A stretch of 64,000 nucleotides of DNA, taken from contig NZ_LZHG01000001.1 in NCBI RefSeq assembly GCF_001690355.1, positions 1 to 64,000 of the forward strand, in the 5' to 3' direction. This stretch comes from Gilliamella sp. Choc4-2. GTDB lineage: Bacteria > Pseudomonadota > Gammaproteobacteria > Enterobacterales > Orbaceae. The notes below the pieces were generated by a model. That model was not told the origin of the DNA and did no database searches. It was given only the letters and a program-made list of their open reading frames with translations. Shown here piece by piece: positions 12,743 through 22,524 of this stretch. Within the stretch, counting starts at the first letter, position 1. Every line of letters begins with the position of its first letter. The position numbers and the translations under genes were made by a program.

Positions 12743-13714
12743 TTAGTAAACTGGTAATTTTACCCCGTTAAACATCGTTAATACTTCGGAAGTGTTTTCA
12801 CATAACATAATTTTGTCAACTGTTTGTCGATTCAAATGAGGCGAAAACTGACTGATAAAATCATACATATAACTGCGTAAATATAATGAGCGAGAAAAAA
12901 CAATATAGGTCGTGCTGTAAGGAAAAATATGCCCAGCATTAAGTACAACTAAATCATCATCTGAAGCATTGAACACGGCCATTTTTGCTACAATACCAAC
13001 GCCAATGCCTAATTTAACATAAGTTTTAATTAACTCGGCATCCGTTGTGCTAAAAACAATATTAGGCGATTGTTTAGCACGCAAGAAAGCTTGATTTAAA
13101 TCTGAACCATCATTAGAAAAATCATAACTAACTAACGGATATTTTGAAAGCTCTTCAATCGAAATTAATTTACTTTTGGCAAGCGGGTGTTCTTTCATCA
13201 CAATCACAGCTTGGTTCCAGTGATAACAAGGTAAGGCAATCATATCATCGCTAAGCTGTGAGATATCGGTCACAATAGCAAATTCAGCCAGGCCTGCTTG
13301 AGTTTGTAAAATAGATTGTAGGGATGAGCCTTGCTCCATATGCAAAGTAATACTTGGGTATTGCAGCATAAATTGTTGGATCACAACTGGCAAGGTATAA
13401 CGTGCTTGAGTATAGGTAGTTGCGATCGTTAATGAACCTTGATTAGGTTGGCTAAATTCTTTGGCGATAATCTTAATATCATTGGACTTATTGAGGATTT
13501 CTCGAGCAAGAGCAATAATTTTTTCACCAACAGGTGTGATTTGAGAAAGGTGCTTACCCACTCGAGTAAATATCTTAACGCCAAGCTCGTCTTCTAATAA
13601 TTTTATTTGTTTGCTTATACCCGGTTGAGAAGTATACAGTTTTTCGGATGTTAGCGATACATTGAGGTCGTTATTTGCGACCTCAACAATATAACGTAAT
13701 TGCTGCAATTTCAT
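12743..13714 (-). CDS. cysB: LysR-family regulator CysB
   Basis: Master activator of cysteine biosynthesis genes, with N-acetylserine as inducer in enterobacteria. I start at the ATG at 13714, not the TTG three codons earlier, because MKLQQLRYIVEVANNDLNVS aligns with E. coli CysB from residue 1; this gives 323 residues (E. coli 324). The winged-helix DNA-binding domain covers about 1-60 (LYTSQPGISKQIKLLEDELGVKIFTR). The effector domain keeps TYTQARYTLP, LPCYHWNQAVIV and TTDAELIKTYVKLGIGVGIV. It lies downstream of topA on the same strand, as in E. coli. Confidence 0.95.
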   Translation of the reverse strand: MKLQQLRYIVEVANNDLNVSLTSEKLYTSQPGISKQIKLLEDELGVKIFTRVGKHLSQITPVGEKIIALAREILNKSNDIKIIAKEFSQPNQGSLTIATTYTQARYTLPVVIQQFMLQYPSITLHMEQGSSLQSILQTQAGLAEFAIVTDISQLSDDMIALPCYHWNQAVIVMKEHPLAKSKLISIEELSKYPLVSYDFSNDGSDLNQAFLRAKQSPNIVFSTTDAELIKTYVKLGIGVGIVAKMAVFNASDDDLVVLNAGHIFPYSTTYIVFSRSLYLRSYMYDFISQFSPHLNRQTVDKIMLCENTSEVLTMFNGVKLPVY

Positions 13715-13879
13715 ATTACACAAAAGCTCCTTTAACTGTATGCTTTTCTCTCTTTTAATAATGCTTTAAAAGGGAGAATTTAGAAGGTAAGATTTTACAT
13801 GTCAGCACAAAATAAAATCGTTTTTATACTGAAAATCATACTTTCCTGAAACTTTTTAACAAAATTTAAAGGCTCTTAC

Positions 13880-16489
13880 CTACTTTTTACCATTAACCCA
13901 TTTACCATCTACGTATTGCATCACCCATCCTGTGGATTTTCCATTAACTTCAGAAGTAACATATTGTTGTTTGTTTTTACGACTAAAACGGACAATTGAT
14001 GGATTTCCATTAGGATCTTTATTTGGAGCCTCAGTTAAATAAACAAATTTTTCCGGCAAACGATCTTTAAAACGTTGTAACTCTTCAATCAAAGGAGCTC
14101 GTGTTTCTCTTGATTTTGGAAAGTTATGTGCAGCCAAAAAGATTCCTGAAGCACCATCACGTAATACAAAATGCGCATCTGATTTACTACATTGAAGTTC
14201 TGGTAGATCAACAGGATCTTCTTTTGGTGGTGCAACATCACCATTTTTTAAGATTTTACGCGTATTTTTACAATCAGGATTAGTACAGCCCATATATAGA
14301 CCAAATCGCCCTGATTTTAAATGCATTTCTGAACCACATTTTTCGCACTCAATAATTGGTCCTTCGTAACTTTTAACCTTAAAGTTACCTTTTTCCACAA
14401 TAAAACCATCACAAATTGGGTTATTGCCACAGATATGTAGTTTTCGTTCATTATCAAGTAGATAACTATCCATAGCTGTGTGACATTTTGGACAGCGTTT
14501 ACGGGCTCTTAAAGCATCAGTTTCTGCTGTTTCAGCTTCTTCTAGAATATTTAATGTTTCGTGTTCAGGAATTAAGTTAATGGTCTGTTTACAACGCTCT
14601 TTAGGTGGCAACGCATAGCCTGAACAAGCTAAAAACACACCAGTACCGGCAGTCTTAATACCCATTTCACGCCCACAATTTGGACATTTAATTTCAGGTG
14701 TTAGCACCAATGGATTAAGCTTCATTCCCCCTTTATCTGGCGCCTGTTCAGCAACCTCAAGATGCTGACTAAAATCACTAAAAAACTGATCAAGCACTTC
14801 TCGCCATTCTTGTTTTTTATGAGCAATTTCATCCAGAGCATGTTCCATACGTGCTGTAAAATCATAACTCATTAGGTCATTGAAGTTTTCACTAAGTCTA
14901 TCGGTAACAATTTCACCAATTTTTTCAGCATAAAACCGACGATTATCTAAACGCACATAACCACGATCTTGAATTGTCGAAATAATGGTTGCATAAGTCG
15001 ATGGTCGCCCAATTTCTCGCTTTTCAAGCTCTTTAACAAGAGATGCTTCGTTATATCTTGCCGGCGGTTTGGTAAAATGCTGATTTGGATTTAAGTTAAT
15101 TAAATCAAGCTTATCGTTTATCGATAGTGATGGTAATATTTTATCTTCATTATTTTTGGCTAGTTGTGGCTGTACTTTAGTCCAACCATCAAAACGCAAT
15201 GTCCGACCTTTGGCTTTTAAAGTAAAATCACCTGAATTAACCGTAATTGTTGTTGAGTTATATTCAGCCGATGTCATTTGGCAAGCTACAAATTGGCGCC
15301 AAATTAGTTGGTATAATTTAGCGGCATCAGCTTCAACATCACTAAGATTATCAGCTAAGATTGTAACATCTGATGGGCGAATCGCTTCATGTGCTTCTTG
15401 CGAGTTCTTTTTACTACTGTATACATTAGCCGATTTTGGTAGATATTTATCGCCAAAATTTTTACCGATATAATCACGTACCATCACTAGTGCATCCTGA
15501 CTTAAATTGGTCGAATCAGTACGCATATAGGTAATGTAACCTGCTTCATATAATCTTTGAGCCAACATCATGGTTTTTTTAACACCAAAACCAAGACGAG
15601 TACTTGCTGCCTGCTGTAAAGTCGAGGTAATAAAAGGTGCTGTTGGATTACTTTTAGTTGGCTTTTCTTCAATATTAGTTACTTGATATTGGCTTTTACT
15701 AAGTTCAGTTAGCGCAATATCAATGGCAACTTTATCTTTAGGTTCGAATGCTTCGTTTTTATAATGAGTGACTTGTAAACTTAATGGTTCATTTTTAGCC
15801 GTCTTCAAATCAGCAAACAGATCCCAGTATTCTTCAGGAATAAAAGCATGAATTTCACGTTCACGTTCAACAACAAGACGTACTGCAACAGATTGTACAC
15901 GACCTGCTGATAAGCCTCTAGCAACCTTTTTCCAAAGTAATGGCGATAGCATAAAGCCAACGATTCGATCCATAAATCGACGTGCTTGCTGGGCGTTAAC
16001 CCTATCCATATCAAGCATCGACGGTTCATTAAAAGCATTTTTGATGGCCGTTTTGGTAATTTCGTTAAAAACAACACGACGATACTTGCTATCTTCACCA
16101 CCTATCACATCTTTAAGATGCCATGCAATGGCTTCCCCTTCTCTATCCAAATCGGTTGCGAGATAGATCATGTCAGCATCTTTAGCCAGTTTTTTCAGGT
16201 CAGACACAACCCGCTCTTTGCCAGGTAGAATTTCGTAATGTGCTTTCCAACCGTTATATGGGTCAACGCTCATGCGATCGACTAAGGCTTGTTTTTCGGA
16301 ACGTTTAACTTTTTTCTCGGTTTTATTTTTTGTTTCTTTTGCGGTTTTTTCAGCTCGTTGGCTGCTACCACTCACAGGTAGATCGCGAATATGACCTACA
16401 CTTGATTTAACCACGAAATCTTTACCAAGATATTTATTAATCGTTTTTGCTTTGGCTGGCGATTCCACAATAACAAGGGATTTTCCCAT
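13880..16489 (-). CDS. topA: DNA topoisomerase I
   Basis: A type IA topoisomerase that relaxes negative supercoils. It has 869 residues (E. coli 865). Seen: the TOPRIM start [19 protein letters not shown] (4-22), the metal-binding [13 protein letters not shown] (112-124), [15 protein letters not shown] (191-205) and the active-site tyrosine in [10 protein letters not shown] (Tyr321). The C-terminal third has several four-cysteine zinc ribbons ([27 protein letters not shown]). It lies between matP and cysB, all on the minus strand. Confidence 0.97.
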   Translation of the reverse strand: MGKSLVIVESPAKAKTINKYLGKDFVVKSSVGHIRDLPVSGSSQRAEKTAKETKNKTEKKVKRSEKQALVDRMSVDPYNGWKAHYEILPGKERVVSDLKKLAKDADMIYLATDLDREGEAIAWHLKDVIGGEDSKYRRVVFNEITKTAIKNAFNEPSMLDMDRVNAQQARRFMDRIVGFMLSPLLWKKVARGLSAGRVQSVAVRLVVEREREIHAFIPEEYWDLFADLKTAKNEPLSLQVTHYKNEAFEPKDKVAIDIALTELSKSQYQVTNIEEKPTKSNPTAPFITSTLQQAASTRLGFGVKKTMMLAQRLYEAGYITYMRTDSTNLSQDALVMVRDYIGKNFGDKYLPKSANVYSSKKNSQEAHEAIRPSDVTILADNLSDVEADAAKLYQLIWRQFVACQMTSAEYNSTTITVNSGDFTLKAKGRTLRFDGWTKVQPQLAKNNEDKILPSLSINDKLDLINLNPNQHFTKPPARYNEASLVKELEKREIGRPSTYATIISTIQDRGYVRLDNRRFYAEKIGEIVTDRLSENFNDLMSYDFTARMEHALDEIAHKKQEWREVLDQFFSDFSQHLEVAEQAPDKGGMKLNPLVLTPEIKCPNCGREMGIKTAGTGVFLACSGYALPPKERCKQTINLIPEHETLNILEEAETAETDALRARKRCPKCHTAMDSYLLDNERKLHICGNNPICDGFIVEKGNFKVKSYEGPIIECEKCGSEMHLKSGRFGLYMGCTNPDCKNTRKILKNGDVAPPKEDPVDLPELQCSKSDAHFVLRDGASGIFLAAHNFPKSRETRAPLIEELQRFKDRLPEKFVYLTEAPNKDPNGNPSIVRFSRKNKQQYVTSEVNGKSTGWVMQYVDGKWVNGKK

Positions 16490-16518
16490 AATTAAACCTA
16501 TTTATCCTATTGTTTTAG

Positions 16519-16983
16519 TTATTTACCGTCCAGTTTCACATTAAGAATTGACAGTAAATCGTCTTTAATTGTTGATACTTTTGTTGCATATTGCTCTTTC
16601 TGCTCAGCATCTTCAATCAGTTGAGTAATGGTTTGTGACAACGTGCATCCTCGGCGTTTCGCCAAATTAGCCAATCGTTGCCAGACTAAAAATTCCAAAT
16701 CAATGGATTTTTTTCGAGTATATTGTTGTTCTGCATTAAAATGTCGTTTCCGTTTAGCCCGAATAGTTTGTTTCATACGATTATCTAAATCAGGGTTTAA
16801 ATGCGCTTTTATCCAATCAACGACATTCGTTGGATTATGTTCTAATTGCATTAATTCATTTACAGCATGCTCAGCAGCGCTTTTTTCAATATAACGAGTA
16901 ATTAACTCACCTTCTAGATGCCTTTTTACTAAATAATGCCACTTCCAACCGCATTCAAGGTTTTCTAATTGTTGATACTTCAT
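16519..16983 (-). CDS. matP: Macrodomain Ter protein MatP
   Basis: A site-specific DNA-binding protein that organises the replication-terminus macrodomain by binding matS sites and delays its segregation. It has 154 residues (E. coli 150) and is highly similar throughout: [19 protein letters not shown] at the N-terminus, [18 protein letters not shown] in the four-helix region, then [19 protein letters not shown] of the ribbon-helix-helix and [12 protein letters not shown] of the coiled coil. It sits 29 bases upstream of topA. A matS-like sequence lies immediately upstream (16995-17007). Confidence 0.95.
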   Translation of the reverse strand: MKYQQLENLECGWKWHYLVKRHLEGELITRYIEKSAAEHAVNELMQLEHNPTNVVDWIKAHLNPDLDNRMKQTIRAKRKRHFNAEQQYTRKKSIDLEFLVWQRLANLAKRRGCTLSQTITQLIEDAEQKEQYATKVSTIKDDLLSILNVKLDGK

Positions 16984-16994
16984 CTGCTCACCTT

Positions 16995-17007
16995 GTGACG
17001 CTGTAAC
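16995..17007. promoter_or_regulatory. matS-like sequence in front of matP
   Basis: GTGACGCTGTAAC matches the MatP consensus GTGACRNYGTCAC at 12 of 13 positions and lies 12-24 bases upstream of the matP ATG. It could be an autoregulatory or genuine matS site, but one near-match in 64 kb could also be chance. Confidence 0.35.
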
Positions 17008-17133
17008 TAATCTAGTTTATTTGTAGCATAATCTCGACACACAATAAAGAAAATTATTACATTTGACAAATTTTTTATAAATCTGCTATCGTTCACCTTT
17101 CATTTTTGATGTTTATTTAAGGAATCACTCATA

Positions 17134-18822
17134 ATGGTTAAAGCTGATGTTATTTATATTAATGGCTATATTTATACAGCAGATAAACAAAACAGTGTTT
17201 GTGAAGCTGTAGCGATTAAAAATGGCTATATTATTGCAACAGGAACTTCGCAAGAAATAAATAGCAGTAATTATATTGATAATCAAACAATAATTAATGA
17301 TTTAAAAGGTAAAACCATGATGCCTGGCATTATTGATTCGCATTTGCATACTTTTTGGGGAGGAATGCAACTATCTTCATGTAATTTGAATTATCAAAGC
17401 TTAACTATTGATGAAACCTTAGCCATTATACAACAATATTTAGATAAAGATTCTATAAGCGATGATAATCACTGGTTGCAAGTTCGTGGTTGGTTACGAC
17501 AAGAGGTGCTACCTATCGGTACCGATATTACACGCTTTGACCTTGATAGGCTCAATACAAAACGCCCTGTTATTTTATTTTCAAATGACTGTCATACATT
17601 AGTTGCCAATAGCATTGCTTTAGAAAAATTTGGGCTAGATAGAAACACGCCAGAGCCAACTGATGGTAAAATTGGTCGTACTGATGACGGCGAATTAAAT
17701 GGTATATTAGAAGATGCCCCAGCCATGCGTGCATTTGACAGCATATCTAAACTCACCGATGAACAAGCACTTAATATTGCAAAATTATCGCAAGCAGAAT
17801 TAAATAAACAGGGCGTTACTGCCGTTATGGATGCTCGAATTACTGAAACTCAAGCAGATGCCTTTTTAAGACTACAGCAACAAGATACACTTTCTATCCG
17901 TTTGTTTGGGGCTCGAGAATTGCCACCTGATGATGTGTCATCAATCGCCGATATTCCAAATGTCATTGAGAAAGTAAAACAGTTTGCCGCTCGTTATGAT
18001 GATAAAAACTGGCAACCTAAACCAGGCATTAAAATATCACATACTAAGTTATTTGTAGATGGCGTAATGCAAGCACCTTTGATGACTGCACGATTACTTA
18101 AACCATATCAATTAGAAGACGAAAAAGATCGTTACGGAGATCTTTATTATTCCACTGAAATGTTAGATGCATTAATACTTGAATCTGCAAAAGCAGGGTT
18201 TCATCCACATATGCATACTGTTGGTGAAGGGGCAATTGAAGTGGTACTTGATGCTATTGAAAAAATGCGAAAAGCCTTACCTAATGCTGATATCCGTCCA
18301 AGCACTGCACATAACGAACTAAGCGCAGCACACCAGTTTGCCAGATATAAACAATTAAACGCTTGCGTAGTATTTTCTTTCCAGTGGGCTGGTTGTAGTT
18401 CGGCAATGATCGAACAATATAAAACGTTATTTGGTCCAGAGCGTTATAACGGTTTAGAAGCTCATGGACAATATATAGATGCAGGTGTAACTTGCGCATT
18501 TGGGAGTGATTGGCCAATTGATCCGTTAAATGAGTGGTATGATTTCCAAATTGCCATGACCCGACAAATTGATGCTGATCATCCGCAATTAGATAGTGAT
18601 CGTAATTTAACCATTACCGAAGTATTACGTAGTGCCACTATCAATGCTGCATATGTATTAAAACAAGATGAATATATTGGTTCAATTGAAAAAGGTAAAT
18701 TTGCTGATTTAATTATTTTAGATCGCAACCCATTTACCATACCAACTAATGATATCCAAAACGTTAATGTGTTAACAACTATTGTTGGCGGTAAAACGGT
18801 TTATCAAAATGATGTAATTTAA
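17134..18822 (+). CDS. Metal-dependent amidohydrolase, YtcJ-like
   Basis: A 562-residue protein of the amidohydrolase-3 (COG1574) family. Seen: the N-terminal beta-sandwich start ADVIYINGYIYTADKQN, the metal ligands in PGIIDSHLHTFWGG (His70, His72), KLFVDGVMQ, a later His pair in HPHMHTVGEGA, TAHNEL and the terminal FGSDWPIDPLNEW aspartate. The C-terminus returns to the sandwich with GSIEKGKFADLIILDRNPF. Members cleave N-substituted amides; the substrate is unknown. It has no signal peptide, so it is cytoplasmic. It is divergent from matP with a 150-base gap, monocistronic, and followed by a hairpin. Confidence 0.85.
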   Translation: MVKADVIYINGYIYTADKQNSVCEAVAIKNGYIIATGTSQEINSSNYIDNQTIINDLKGKTMMPGIIDSHLHTFWGGMQLSSCNLNYQSLTIDETLAIIQQYLDKDSISDDNHWLQVRGWLRQEVLPIGTDITRFDLDRLNTKRPVILFSNDCHTLVANSIALEKFGLDRNTPEPTDGKIGRTDDGELNGILEDAPAMRAFDSISKLTDEQALNIAKLSQAELNKQGVTAVMDARITETQADAFLRLQQQDTLSIRLFGARELPPDDVSSIADIPNVIEKVKQFAARYDDKNWQPKPGIKISHTKLFVDGVMQAPLMTARLLKPYQLEDEKDRYGDLYYSTEMLDALILESAKAGFHPHMHTVGEGAIEVVLDAIEKMRKALPNADIRPSTAHNELSAAHQFARYKQLNACVVFSFQWAGCSSAMIEQYKTLFGPERYNGLEAHGQYIDAGVTCAFGSDWPIDPLNEWYDFQIAMTRQIDADHPQLDSDRNLTITEVLRSATINAAYVLKQDEYIGSIEKGKFADLIILDRNPFTIPTNDIQNVNVLTTIVGGKTVYQNDVI

Positions 18823-18846
18823 AATTTAAATTTTTTTATGTCAAAT

Positions 18847-18877
18847 TGCTACACCAACAATTATTAGTGGTGTAGCA
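18847..18877 (+). terminator. Hairpin after the amidohydrolase gene
   Basis: Perfect 10-bp inverted repeat TGCTACACCA (18847-18856) / TGGTGTAGCA (18868-18877) with an 11-base loop, starting 25 bases after the stop. The trailing sequence is AT-rich (TAAATAATTA) but lacks a strong T run, so the terminator call is moderate. Confidence 0.6.
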
Positions 18878-18895
18878 TAAATAATTATCCAAGCT

Positions 18896-19296
18896 TTAAT
18901 CAACTTCAATTGCTTTTTCTGTTTCCACCGTTTTCGTTTTTATGAAATGTAAATAATAGCAATAATCAATGCTTCGATAAACATATCAATCACATACCAT
19001 ATGGCCCCTTAGTCATTCCCCCTAAAGCTACTAAACCACCAAATGCGACAAGCGAATCTATGCCATTTATCATGCCTAACAGACCAGCAACCTCTGTACT
19101 TTTAGCATGAGCCAATGCAATATTTGGCAACACATCTATTTCCATTTTTTGCTCATGAGCCATCACATCTTCAAAAAAACTTTTAACATCTATTTAAATA
19201 AGGTTGGCTAGTTTCAGCCATTAAATTAATGATAGATGATTTGTGATTCGTAACTTCACTGATTAAATCAACCGATAAAACAAGGATTGACAGCAT
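18896..19296 (-). pseudogene. Decayed membrane/transport protein gene
   Basis: A minus-strand ATG at 19296 opens MLSILVLSVDLISEVTNHKS and stops at 19183. The coding sense continues in another frame as DVKSFFEDVMAHEQKME then LPNIALAHAKSTEVAG, into a hydrophobic glycine-rich stretch (SLVAFGGLVALGGMTKGP) that stops at 18990. It then resumes as MFIEALIIAIIYIS and a charged tail ending TEKAIEVD at 18896. At least two lesions are needed to join them. The FFEDVMAHEQ...IALAHAKS pattern faintly recalls the phospho-histidine region of fructose-type PTS EIIA domains, with an internal deletion into a membrane segment. I do not trust that identity. Confidence 0.45.
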
Positions 19297-19766
19297 AAAT
19301 ATAGCCTCTTTATTATTGATAACTATCAAAAATAACTTAATTTTTGCATTATTTCGCACATTAAATATACAATAATTTATTTATGCCGACATTTATTTTG
19401 TATGACAAATAATAGATTTGGATCACAAATATGAAAATTAAAACGCATAATGTGTTTTTCCCGAAATCGCTAAAGCTTTTGTTTTCTGTCTTGTGAATCG
19501 CTAAATAATCATTGATAATGCTATATCTCAGTTCAAATTTTGGGATTTTCTATTCGTTTGTGGATAGGCAATTTTGTGAATTTTTGATTAAGATAATGGT
19601 TATCACACAGTTTATCTAAATAAACAAAGACAGCGCATTTTTGTTAAAAAGTTTCAGGAACGCAATGTGTTTAAGTAAAAACAAAAATCATATCAATAAC
19701 AGCAAATAAAAATTTCCTAGTTTGATGTTATTTTTAAATAAAGAGAAACTATAGGAATTTTTCATG
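19297..19766. other. AT-rich non-coding stretch
   Basis: About 470 bases with no open frame or RNA I recognise, between two decayed genes. It probably also consists of worn-out coding sequence. Confidence 0.35.
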
Positions 19767-20312
19767 TTATTTATAGTAATTTCTTAAATTATCCCTACAT
19801 CTTAATTTTGTATCCATATTTTCATATATTTTAATCGGTTTAAGAGGAATTAATTCTTTGTGGTTTACTTCACATTCAGAATTTTTATTTGAAAGAATAA
19901 TGATTTGTCCCAATGGTAATTTGAAGTCAAGAAGTGCATATGGTACAACGGGAGCTAATGTATAAAACTCTCTATCTCTGTTATCTGGAGGAAACTCATA
20001 ATAAACAACTTTTTTATTATAGACATACACGATCGTGTCAGAATGTTACTGATTATAGTCCAAAATCAGTATTGGTATCAGAATATTGAACTTTTTTGAC
20101 ATCAATAGCTTGATCACGCATAAACTTTAAATAATATCTGCCGATATTGCCACTTATTAACCACAACTCATCCCATTTTAAATCAGTATAATCAGTTAAC
20201 TTGATAGTTTTAATAGAATTTTCTTCAATATTATTTAATATTTTTTCTAATAGTGCTTTATTACAATTTGTCAAAACTAAACAAATAATTAATAAAAAAT
20301 AATTTTTTTCAT
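19767..20312 (-). pseudogene. Broken lipoprotein gene of unknown function
   Basis: An ATG at 20312 has a good ribosome-binding site (AAGGGA) but runs into a stop after MKKIIFY. The start is followed by a run of seven A. With eight A the frame would read MKKNYFLLIICLVLTNCNKA, a typical lipoprotein signal with lipobox LTNC, and continue through IKTIKLTDYTDLKWDELWLISGNIGRYYLKFM to a stop at 20053. A second open stretch (20030-19767, MYVYNKKVVYYEFPPDN...) continues in another frame after an in-frame TAA. One or two lesions therefore split what looks like a single secreted lipoprotein of about 175 residues. I do not recognise the family. Confidence 0.6.
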
Positions 20313-20540
20313 TTTTTGATTTCCCTTTTACCTTAAAACTAGATTTACTGTTTTATAGCTCTAATTTTTTCCTAAAATATTATTTATTTTAAAACATCAA
20401 ATATAAATCGATATTGAATTAGTGGAAAAAATTTTACTTTATTAGGAGTTGATTATAATTAGTTCATATTAAATAATTTGCATAATTTAATGTCAATATA
20501 ATTAAAATTAGCTTGCATAATTATTATAATATGGCAGAAT

Positions 20541-20592
20541 TCCCTGCCGCTTTAAGCGGGTAAAAAGGCAAAACTATACTTAGTAGTTTTTT
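20541..20592 (+). promoter_or_regulatory. Structured 5' leader with terminator-like hairpin before the permease
   Basis: In otherwise very AT-rich DNA, CCGCT/AGCGG (20547-20551, 20555-20559) forms a GC-rich hairpin, and TGCC (20545-20548) can alternatively pair with GGCA (20567-20570). Immediately after it, AAAACTA (20570-20576) pairs with TAGTTTT (20584-20590), followed by a T run, 20 bases before the permease ribosome-binding site. This looks like a small attenuator or riboswitch-like element; no known class was recognised. Confidence 0.45.
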
Positions 20593-20624
20593 ATTGTTTT
20601 TTGGGACAGAGGAGCAAAGTAGTC

Positions 20625-21986
20625 ATGTCCGCAATAAAAATGAAACGAGTTTTAACCACACCTGCATTAATTGCATTTGGTTTAGCTTATATGGTTCCTT
20701 TGGGAATCTTTACCACTTATGGGGAAGTCACTGTTGCCAGTAATGGACACTTGCCTATAGCCTATATTATCACCCTTGCGATGATCTTTTTTACAGCCTT
20801 AAGCTATTGTCGTATGACAAATAAGCTACCTATTGCTGGTTCTGCTTATTCCTATGTACAACGCACTTTTGGTGGAAAAGTTGGATTTTTGGTGGGTTGG
20901 GCACAAATTCTTGATTACCTATTTTTACCAATATTAAATTATTTGGTACTAGGTATTTATCTTAATGAAGCATTTCCTAGCATTCCTGCACCTTTTTTTG
21001 TATTGGGGTCTTTAATTAGTGTTAGCTTTTTAAATTATTTAGGAATTAAATTAATTAATTCGGTTAATTTCACTTTGATCATTGTCCAAGTAATTTTTAT
21101 CGGATTATTTATCTTTTTGACATTTACCAGTGTCAATTTGACCCCTGATTCTATGATGAAACCTCTATTAGTCAATCCAAAAGATTTTAGTGGATTACTA
21201 TCTGGTGCAGCAATATTATGCCTTGCTTTTTTAGGCTTTGATGCTATTGCTACATTAGCTGAAGAATCTAATGATGCCCAAAAATCACTACCAAAAGCAA
21301 TTATATGGACAGTACTCATTGCTGGATGTATCTTTTTAGTTGTTTCTTATTGTGCACATTTGGCTTATCCTTCTTGGACTGATTTTGTTGATAATAAAGA
21401 TACCGCAAGTTTAGCAGTAGTTCGTCAAGTTGGTATTATTAGCCATTTAGGTAGTGAATTTATGTATAACTTTTTCCAAGCTGCTTATTTAACGGGGGTG
21501 TTTGCTTCAGCAATGACTGCACAAACCAGTGTATCACGGATATTCTATGCAATGGGACGTGAAGGGGTGCTACCTAAACAGATTTTTTATAAAATTCACC
21601 CACGCTTTAGAACACCTTATTTATCGATTATCTTTGTTGCCTGTTTTTCATTGCTGTCATTAGTACTAGATCTTAGTTTAGTGGTTTCAATGATAAGTTT
21701 TGGTGCATTAGTGGCTTTTACTTTTGTCAATTTATGTGTTATTAAAAGCTATTTAGGAAAAGGAAGCTCAAAAACAATATCAATGCTATTTAAATATGGA
21801 CTATTACCTACAATTGGCGTTTTACTTTCATTGTGGTTGTGGACAAGCCTTGATGCGACAGCAATGATTGTTGGTTTAATTTGGTTAGCAATTGGATTCT
21901 TCTATCTAATTTATCTAACTAAAGGTTTTACTACATTATTGCCATCAATTGATCATAAAGAATTAAGTTCAATAATTAAAGATTAA
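20625..21986 (+). CDS. APC-family amino acid/polyamine permease, PuuP-like
   Basis: A twelve-helix inner-membrane transporter of the amino acid-polyamine-organocation superfamily. I start at the ATG at 20625, which has GAGGAG upstream, not the TTG at 20601; this gives 453 residues. Similarity to E. coli putrescine importers PuuP/PlaP is seen in GLAYMVPLGIFTTYG, PIAGSAYSYVQRTFGGKVGFLVGWAQILDYLFLP-type sequence, LAFLGFDAIATLAEESNDAQKSLPKAI, SRIFYAMGREGVLP and ISFGALVAFTFVNL. Putrescine is the best guess for substrate, but family members also carry amino acids. It is monocistronic, with a structured leader upstream. Confidence 0.85.
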   Translation: MSAIKMKRVLTTPALIAFGLAYMVPLGIFTTYGEVTVASNGHLPIAYIITLAMIFFTALSYCRMTNKLPIAGSAYSYVQRTFGGKVGFLVGWAQILDYLFLPILNYLVLGIYLNEAFPSIPAPFFVLGSLISVSFLNYLGIKLINSVNFTLIIVQVIFIGLFIFLTFTSVNLTPDSMMKPLLVNPKDFSGLLSGAAILCLAFLGFDAIATLAEESNDAQKSLPKAIIWTVLIAGCIFLVVSYCAHLAYPSWTDFVDNKDTASLAVVRQVGIISHLGSEFMYNFFQAAYLTGVFASAMTAQTSVSRIFYAMGREGVLPKQIFYKIHPRFRTPYLSIIFVACFSLLSLVLDLSLVVSMISFGALVAFTFVNLCVIKSYLGKGSSKTISMLFKYGLLPTIGVLLSLWLWTSLDATAMIVGLIWLAIGFFYLIYLTKGFTTLLPSIDHKELSSIIKD

Positions 21987-22041
21987 GTTAAAATCTTTTT
22001 AAACAGGTCTACTTAAAAGTATTTAGTTATGCCCTTTAAAA

Positions 22042-22069
22042 AATCCCGTCGATTAAAATCGACGGGATT
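22042..22069. terminator. Bidirectional terminator between permease and HPr genes
   Basis: Perfect 12-bp stem AATCCCGTCGAT / ATCGACGGGATT with a four-base loop, placed between two convergent genes and flanked by AAAA and TTA-rich sequence on either side. Confidence 0.85.
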
Positions 22070-22108
22070 ATTAAAATATTTTAAGCTAACTTATATTAAC
22101 TAAGTTAA

Positions 22109-22372
22109 TTATTCACCAAAACCAGTTGCAAATAATTCACGGATTTCGTCCATTGCTGCTTGTTCATCTTCACCATCACAGATGATTTCTACAGTTGAAC
22201 CACCTTTAACGCCTGCACCAAGTAAACCCATCATACTTTTTAATTTAATTGCTTTATCATTATAAACAAGCTCAATTGAAGATTTATAGCGACCAGCTAA
22301 TTTAACTAGTGTTGTAACTGGGCGAGCATGTAAGCCCGTTGAATTTTTTACTACCATTTGCTCTTTTAACAT
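22109..22372 (-). CDS. HPr-type phosphocarrier protein
   Basis: An 87-residue phosphocarrier of the phosphotransferase system. Seen: the phosphorylation site TGLHARPVT with His15, and KLKSMMGLLGAGVKGG with a serine at position 46. Ser46 plus the MMGLLGAGV helix resembles general HPr more than enterobacterial NPr. No ptsI or crr is adjacent; in enterobacteria HPr is encoded as ptsH-ptsI-crr, so a separate HPr suggests either a specialised system or a rearranged pts locus. It is monocistronic. Confidence 0.88.
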   Translation of the reverse strand: MLKEQMVVKNSTGLHARPVTTLVKLAGRYKSSIELVYNDKAIKLKSMMGLLGAGVKGGSTVEIICDGEDEQAAMDEIRELFATGFGE

Positions 22373-22524
22373 ATTATATATCCTTCTTTATATCTTAATA
22401 TTAATACAATGCCTGTATTTATATCATAAATTAAATTGTTTTTCTCTTTTTTACATGTAAATTTTTATACTATTTCATTTTTGTAAATTATTAAAATTAC
22501 AGTTAGTTAAATATTATAGAAGCC

